Shown in pieces: positions 59,588 through 64,000 of a DNA stretch of 64,000 bases (within the stretch, counting starts at the first letter, position 1; each line of letters opens with the position of its first letter). Source of the stretch: an uncultured Eubacteriales bacterium (GTDB lineage Bacteria > Bacillota > Clostridia > Saccharofermentanales > Saccharofermentanaceae); assembly GCA_900314745.1 (NCBI GenBank), contig OMWK01000020.1, positions 1-64,000 of the forward strand. The letters are read 5' to 3'. Under the pieces are notes generated by a model. It ran no database searches and was not told the origin of the DNA. It saw only the letters and a list, made by a program, of their open reading frames with translations. The translations under genes and the position numbers were made by a program.

Positions 59588-60790
59588 ATGAAAATCGTTC
59601 TGACATGTCTATTCGGTCTTGAGAGTCTGGTCCGCGACGACCTCACTTCAATTGGCTACGATTGCAGTAATATCAGCGTTTCCGACGGTTCCGTAACACT
59701 GAACGCGGATGACGATGACTGGGAAAGTGACGTAGCAAGAGTCAATATGTGGACAAGAAGAGCCGAGCGTGTTCTTTTCGAAGTAGGCTCCTTCCCTGCA
59801 AAGCAGTTCGAAGAGCTTTTCGACGGGGCGAGCAGGCTTCCCTGGGACGACTTCATCCCCGAAGGTTATGCGTTCATAATTAACGGCTACTCGAGAAAGT
59901 CCAAACTGTTCGGCATCAGCGCGTGCCAGAGCCTCGTTAAGAAGGCCATCGTCAAGTCACTTTGTAGAGCAAGAGGTCTTCGCGCAGACGGAATCATCGC
60001 GGAGGATGCTGCAAAGGGCGTAGTCAGAGTAAACTTCGGCATAGTTAACGACGTCGTATCGATCATGATAGACACTTCCGGCGAGGGCCTTCACAAGAGA
60101 GGCTACCGCCCGCTTACACACGAGGCTCCCATAAGAGAGACGCTCGCTTCCGGCATGGTATCCCTTGCAAGATACAAGCCTTACGGCGCCGAGGCGCTTG
60201 CAGATCCTTTCTGCGGCTCGGGTACGATACTTATAGAGGCCGCAATGATGGCCTGCAACATCGCTCCCGGCAAGAACAGGCACTTCTCATACGAATCTCT
60301 TCCCTACATAGGCGAATACGCGAGGAAGAAGGCTTACGAGGAGGCGCTCTCCCTCGAAGACAGCGAAAGGCCGGACGACTGCTACTTCTTCGGCTCTGAC
60401 ATAGACCCGAAGGCGATTGAATCCTCGATAAGAAATGCGAAGGCCGCAGGTGTCGACGGACACATCAGGTTTAACGTTGCCGACGCAGCCACAAGAACAC
60501 CGTCTTCATTTGAAAGCATCACGGGATTTAAGCGCACAATGGTTATAACCAATCCCCCTTACGGCGGACGCCTCATGACCGTTGAGGAAGCATATGATAT
60601 CTATAAGATGATATCTTCCCTCTACCTGACATCCAAGGGTACATGCAAGCCCGGAATGAGATTATCCGTTATCTCCCCCGACGATTCATTCGAGGAAGCC
60701 ACGGGACACAAGGCCGACAAGAGAGTCAAGCTTTATAACGGAAACATCAAGTGCCAGCTTAATAACTACTTTAAGCTGAACAGGGATTAA
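59588..60790 (+). CDS. RlmL/YpsC-family 23S rRNA guanine-N2 methyltransferase
   Basis: 400 residues. An N-terminal THUMP-type region opening with TCLFGLESLVRDDL leads to a Rossmann SAM-dependent methyltransferase domain with DPFCGSGTILIEAA near residue 205, FFGSDIDPKAIESS near 267 and the catalytic motif NPPYGGRL near 322. Homologues methylate a guanine in 23S rRNA (G2445 in E. coli). The N-terminus matches the family at residue 1, so the ATG at 59588 is right even though it has no Shine-Dalgarno sequence. The message is probably leaderless. Ends 4 bases inside the convergent glycosylase gene. Confidence 0.93.
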   Translation: MKIVLTCLFGLESLVRDDLTSIGYDCSNISVSDGSVTLNADDDDWESDVARVNMWTRRAERVLFEVGSFPAKQFEELFDGASRLPWDDFIPEGYAFIINGYSRKSKLFGISACQSLVKKAIVKSLCRARGLRADGIIAEDAAKGVVRVNFGIVNDVVSIMIDTSGEGLHKRGYRPLTHEAPIRETLASGMVSLARYKPYGAEALADPFCGSGTILIEAAMMACNIAPGKNRHFSYESLPYIGEYARKKAYEEALSLEDSERPDDCYFFGSDIDPKAIESSIRNAKAAGVDGHIRFNVADAATRTPSSFESITGFKRTMVITNPPYGGRLMTVEEAYDIYKMISSLYLTSKGTCKPGMRLSVISPDDSFEEATGHKADKRVKLYNGNIKCQLNNYFKLNRD

Positions 60791-61641
60791 AGGACATTCC
60801 CTTTCCTTATGTAATAGAACATGAACTGCTGTAAGATGCCCGCTTCATCCGGGTAGGCTTCTGCGTTGAAGTGTCCGCCGTAGTACCTGTCCTCTATCCT
60901 CTTGATCCAGACGTCCACCGGGAATCTTCCCACGCGGTGAAATCCGAACAGCATAACGCAGTTAGCGACCTTCGTACCTACTCCGTACATACCTGTCAGA
61001 ACTTCATAAAGCTCGTCATCGCTTAGCTTTGCCATCGCTTCAGGGATAAGCTTGCCCGAAGCAAAATCCTCCACGGCGGATAAGATGTAGGCTGTTCTGT
61101 AGCCGGCGCCGATAGAATCCAGCTGTTCGGAAGTGATCTTCGATGCCTGTTCAACTGTCGGGAAAGCGTAATAGCAGTCCTTCATGGGCTTTACAAACGG
61201 ATACTCAAGATCCGGAGCCTCTATCCTGTCACCTGCAAGTTCAGAGAACCTGTCAACGCAGGTTGTTATTGAAGGTATGGATCTTCTTTGTGAGATTATG
61301 TAGGAGATGACCGTCTCGAATACTTCCTGCTTAAGTATTCTTATGCCGTAACCGCATCTTATCGAATCCTGAAGGAATTCATCATTGATGTCAGCCCTTG
61401 ATACGGCTTGGGTATAGTCGACCGACAGGTCAAAGTAACCGGACCAGATATCCTTAAACTCTTCATCCGAACACGAGAATAAATAATCGCCGTTTCCTAA
61501 GGTTACGACCTGAAGATATCTTCCCATCGCAACGAGCTCTGTATGGGTATCATCAATCGAATGTATGCGGAACGCCTGGCCGCTGTCGGCGATCTTCAGA
61601 GGATCGAAGAATTCAATGTGTTCCTTGTGCATTACAGCCAT
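60787..61641 (-). CDS. 8-oxoguanine DNA glycosylase (OGG1-type)
   Basis: 284 residues. SGQAFRI near residue 20, EVFETVISYIISQRRSIPSI near 106-125 (helix lining the active site), and the helix-hairpin-helix GMYGVGTKVANC near 214-226 with the catalytic Lys, then GRFPVDVWIKR with the catalytic Asp. Removes 8-oxoguanine opposite cytosine and cleaves the strand. ATG 61641 and ATG 61632 (forming TAATG with the corA stop) are both possible starts; both lie in frame. It overlaps corA, so it is translated with it. Confidence 0.92.
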   Translation of the reverse strand: MAVMHKEHIEFFDPLKIADSGQAFRIHSIDDTHTELVAMGRYLQVVTLGNGDYLFSCSDEEFKDIWSGYFDLSVDYTQAVSRADINDEFLQDSIRCGYGIRILKQEVFETVISYIISQRRSIPSITTCVDRFSELAGDRIEAPDLEYPFVKPMKDCYYAFPTVEQASKITSEQLDSIGAGYRTAYILSAVEDFASGKLIPEAMAKLSDDELYEVLTGMYGVGTKVANCVMLFGFHRVGRFPVDVWIKRIEDRYYGGHFNAEAYPDEAGILQQFMFYYIRKGNVL

Positions 61642-62546
61642 TTCTTCTTCTTGAAGAAAAGAAGACTCAGAATAACTATAAGTACGCTAACGGCAAATAC
61701 AAGAGGATAGCCTATCTTCCAGTCAAGCTCGGGCATGTATTTGAAGTTCATTCCATACCAGCCGGCAATGAGCGTCAGCGGCATGAAGATCGTGGTTACG
61801 ACCGTAAGAAGCGTCATTATCCTGTTCTGCTTAACTTCAATCCTTGAATCGTATGTATCACGTATCTGTATCGTATAGTCAAGAAGCGAATTCACGATGT
61901 CATACAGCCTGGATACCCTGTTGGAAAAAAGCTTGAAGAACCTTATGTTATCAAGCTTAAAGAAGTTATTCTCATTCTCCTCGAGTTCCTGTGCAAGATC
62001 TATGAGCTGACTGTAGTGCGTACGGATATCGCGAAGATCTCCTCTGATGTCATTCAGACGCTCAAGATCAGCGTCCTTCTCATCATCGATATCCTTATCT
62101 ATCTTATCGAGTTCGCGCTCATAGGATTCGAGCATCGACAGATCCTCGTGGATGATCTGCTCGAGGAAATCATAGATGAATCTCTCTAGACTCGGCATGC
62201 GCCACTTCTTGGTGGTTATGATCTTCTTAATGATGTTTACGGCACTGTCACCCGAATCGATGAAGACAATACCCTTCTCATCGAGAGCGAAAGCAAACTC
62301 CCTGTATTTCCCTGCGATATTCTTCCTGTCAGGAAGCGAGAACGCTCCGGTTACGGAATCGTAGTTAACCTCGGCCTTGGTCGTATAAAGATCGAATTCA
62401 TCGAACTCTATGTCGATACCCATCTCGAACTTCTCCCTGTCGCGGGTCCATTCTTCAGGGGACAGGACGGCAACGTACTGGCATTTACCGCCTGTAATCT
62501 CTTCGGGGCTGCATTCTTTTAATGTGCTCTCAATCAAATAATACAT
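61632..62546 (-). CDS. corA: CorA-family magnesium transporter
   Basis: 304 residues from the ATG at 62546. Long acidic cytoplasmic alpha/beta region with a coiled coil (about 130-230), then two C-terminal transmembrane helices (about 245-265 and 282-300) separated by the signature YGMNF. It mediates Mg2+ or related divalent cation uptake. The ORF continues upstream to 62633, but that part overlaps the divergent metF control region. No Shine-Dalgarno sequence precedes 62546, and a -10-like TAGAGT lies 7 bases before, so the message may be leaderless. Confidence 0.88.
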   Translation of the reverse strand: MYYLIESTLKECSPEEITGGKCQYVAVLSPEEWTRDREKFEMGIDIEFDEFDLYTTKAEVNYDSVTGAFSLPDRKNIAGKYREFAFALDEKGIVFIDSGDSAVNIIKKIITTKKWRMPSLERFIYDFLEQIIHEDLSMLESYERELDKIDKDIDDEKDADLERLNDIRGDLRDIRTHYSQLIDLAQELEENENNFFKLDNIRFFKLFSNRVSRLYDIVNSLLDYTIQIRDTYDSRIEVKQNRIMTLLTVVTTIFMPLTLIAGWYGMNFKYMPELDWKIGYPLVFAVSVLIVILSLLFFKKKKWL

Positions 62547-62553
62547 AATATGT

Positions 62554-62582
62554 ACTCTATCGCTTTTTACCTCATAAAGCAA
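62554..62582 (-). promoter_or_regulatory. predicted promoter of corA, leaderless geometry
   Basis: TTGCTT (62582-62577), 17-base spacer, TAGAGT (62559-62554) on the minus strand, then seven bases to the ATG at 62546. The -10 has two mismatches. Confidence 0.4.
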
Positions 62583-62633
62583 AGTCTCGTATGATAAAAT
62601 GATGTGCAGACTATAAATATCGAGGGGAATCAC

Positions 62634-63494
62634 ATGAAACTTACGGATATTTACAAGCAGGACAAGACCATCCTGTCGTTTGAGATCTTCCCGCCTAAGG
62701 CTGAGAGCGAACTTAACAACATCGACGAGACACTCGGGATGCTTTGTGATCTTAATCCTGACTACATATCGGTAACCTTCGGAGCCGGCGGCTCTTCAAA
62801 CAACAATAAAACGATCGAGATCTGCAGGAAGATCAAGGAGCAGTATCATACTGAGCCTGTAGCTCATCTTACATGTCTTTCCTACGACAGGAATGAGATC
62901 GACGAATTCTGCAAGGAACTCGAAGCTGCGGGCATCGAGAACATCCTCGCTTTAAGAGGCGACGTCAACCCCAATGCTCCCGCGAAGCACATTTTCGAGC
63001 ATGCAAGCGAGCTTATCGAGTACATTAAGCCCAAGACAGACTTCTGCATCGCAGGCGCATGCTACCCCGAGTGCCATACCGAGTCTCCGGACAAGGTAAC
63101 CGACATCCGCAACCTTAAGAAGAAGGTAGACGCAGGAGCTGATGTTCTTTTGTCGCAGCTCTTCTTCGATAACAGTTATTTCTTCAACATGGTTGAAGCC
63201 GCGAGGATCGCAGGCATCGACGTTCCCATTACACCCGGCATCATGCCCTGCCTTACTGTCGCATCCATCAAGAGAATGGTATCCACATGCGGAGCTACTC
63301 TTCCTTCAAATTTTCAGCGCATCGTAGACCGCTACGGCGATAACCCGGATGCATTCCTCGACGCAGGTCTCTCCTACGCCATAAGCCAGATAATCGACCT
63401 TCTGACCACGGGCTGCGACGGCATCCATCTTTATACGATGAACCGCCCCTCCGCCGTTAAGAGGATATGTGACGGAATCAAGAACATCATCTGA
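62634..63494 (+). CDS. metF: 5,10-methylenetetrahydrofolate reductase
   Basis: 286 residues. TIM-barrel flavoprotein with the N-terminal FEIFPPKAESEL at about residue 16 and SVTFGAGGSS near 50. Loop motifs CLSYDR near 85, ILALRGD near 105 and the AACYPE-like GACYPECH near 145 fit. Converts methylene-THF to methyl-THF, the methyl donor for methionine and, in acetogens, the Wood-Ljungdahl pathway. The ATG 62634 has GAGGGG 7 bases upstream; an ATG at 62604 is rejected. No partner MetV gene is adjacent. Confidence 0.94.
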   Translation: MKLTDIYKQDKTILSFEIFPPKAESELNNIDETLGMLCDLNPDYISVTFGAGGSSNNNKTIEICRKIKEQYHTEPVAHLTCLSYDRNEIDEFCKELEAAGIENILALRGDVNPNAPAKHIFEHASELIEYIKPKTDFCIAGACYPECHTESPDKVTDIRNLKKKVDAGADVLLSQLFFDNSYFFNMVEAARIAGIDVPITPGIMPCLTVASIKRMVSTCGATLPSNFQRIVDRYGDNPDAFLDAGLSYAISQIIDLLTTGCDGIHLYTMNRPSAVKRICDGIKNII

Positions 63495-63522
63495 GTTCTT
63501 CCGCCTTTTATAGGAAAAGCAA

Positions 63523-63550
63523 AAGAGCCGCAGCAGACGCCGCGGCTCTT
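63523..63550. terminator. bidirectional-looking terminator between metF and the SDR gene
   Basis: 9-bp perfect stem AAGAGCCGC/GCGGCTCTT with a 10-base loop. T-rich tracts follow on the minus strand (TTTTGCTTTT), so it best fits as terminator of the SDR gene, and it may also stop the metF transcript. Confidence 0.7.
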
Positions 63551-63571
63551 GTTATATGTTTGATTAAGGAA

Positions 63572-64000
63572 TCAGACGCAGGTATAACCGCCATCAACAG
63601 CGATAGCCTGACCTGTAACGTAGCTGGACTCCTCAGCTCCGAGGAATACTGCAACTGAGTTGAGCTCACCCTCGTTACCATATCTCTTCATAGGAACAGA
63701 CTGGTTAGCGAATGCCTGGAAGTAGTCGGAATTCAGAGTGTCAGTTGTAAGTTCTGTGTAGAAGTATCCGGGGCAGATTGTGTTAACTGTGATGTTGGAT
63801 GTTGCAAGCTCTGCAGCAGCTCCTCTGGAGAAGTTAACAACAGCACCCTTTGTTGTGTGATATGCGATAGTGGGGATAGCCGTGTTGCCTACAAGACCAT
63901 AGATGGAAGCGATATTGATTACACGTCCGTATGTCTGCTTGCCTTCAGCCATAGCTTCCTTCATGAGGTTAACGAAAGCCTGTGAAACAGAGAATACTGA
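63572..64000 (-). CDS. short-chain dehydrogenase/reductase, C-terminal part
   Basis: The frame stays open to the right edge of the window (143 codons present); the true start is outside. SDR motifs: RVINIASIYG (catalytic Ser region), YHTTKGAVVN (catalytic Tyr-xxx-Lys), TICPGYFYTEL, and the C-terminal VTGQAIAVDGGYT, all as in the classical SDR family. Related to 3-oxoacyl-ACP reductase-like and sugar-acid oxidoreductases such as gluconate 5-dehydrogenase; the substrate is not decidable. Confidence 0.9.
   Translation of the reverse strand, partial: SVFSVSQAFVNLMKEAMAEGKQTYGRVINIASIYGLVGNTAIPTIAYHTTKGAVVNFSRGAAAELATSNITVNTICPGYFYTELTTDTLNSDYFQAFANQSVPMKRYGNEGELNSVAVFLGAEESSYVTGQAIAVDGGYTCV

Noticed and set aside
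62547-62633. Upstream extension of CorA to 62633
   Set aside because: The added segment lies over the divergent metF promoter and does not resemble the CorA N-terminus.

Overview
The window looks like a chromosome segment of an anaerobic, Gram-positive, low-to-mid GC Clostridia bacterium (Lachnospiraceae/Oscillospiraceae-like). Reasons: strong AGGAGG-type ribosome binding sites, sigma-A-like promoters (-35 often TTGC-type), the Bacillota gene pairs topA-trmFO and cysE-cysS-mrnC-rlmB, a Gram-positive Tad/Flp pilus locus, a membrane pyrophosphatase, and tandem boxes matching the Spo0A operator. Nearly all of the window is ordinary chromosomal coding sequence in tight, often overlapping operons. 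I see no insertion sequence, prophage or CRISPR array.

Layout. 1-1405 (+): end of queA and tgt, queuosine biosynthesis. 1402-10089 (-): two PP2C-type proteins, one degenerate, a YesL-like membrane protein, then trmFO, topA, dprA and comM. 10245-11336 (+): ychF. 11346-14598 (-): a GH2/LacZ-like gene broken by a frameshift, with a decayed active site. 14766-18330 (-): potassium-dependent membrane pyrophosphatase, an SPL-type radical SAM protein and a small membrane protein. 18484-23683 (-): a complete MoxR/DUF58/Bat-type von Willebrand operon. 23786-32903 (-): class II aldolase, two membrane proteins, valS, ROK glucokinase, clpX, tig and an isochorismatase-fold hydrolase, followed by tRNA-Arg(ACG). 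33133-33873 (+): a tyrosine-phosphatase-like enzyme. 33870-37495 (-): two lipoproteins, one carrying a substrate-binding-protein-like domain. 37497-40840 (-): rlmB, mrnC, cysS, cysE, preceded by a probable structured RNA. 41097-45193 (-): comFC, recD2 and a metK with an internal deletion. 45371-50298 (+): a compact Tad pilus locus (TadZ-like, TadA, a fused TadB-TadC, a 57-residue Flp pilin, an FHA protein). 50299-59169 (-): proA, rpiB, upp and the F1Fo ATP synthase operon. 59588-64000: RlmL-like methyltransferase, 8-oxoguanine glycosylase, CorA, MetF and a partial SDR enzyme.

Most unusual points. (1) The ATP synthase operon has no separate delta gene (atpH). The C-terminal domain of delta is instead fused to the N-terminus of the alpha subunit. 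(2) Two divergent promoter regions (comM/ychF and metK/tad) carry three phased copies each of a TGTCGAA-like box, the Spo0A operator sequence. (3) Three genes (59588, 62546, 18330) lack a Shine-Dalgarno sequence and have a -10 hexamer 7-8 nt before the start codon, so they are probably leaderless. (4) TadB and TadC are one polypeptide. (5) metK and a GH2 gene are broken as written. These two need checking against reads before any biological reading.

Energy metabolism here joins a proton-type c-ring ATP synthase with a potassium-dependent pyrophosphatase. DNA uptake and repair functions (dprA, comM, comFC, recD2, an OGG-type glycosylase) are scattered, not clustered.
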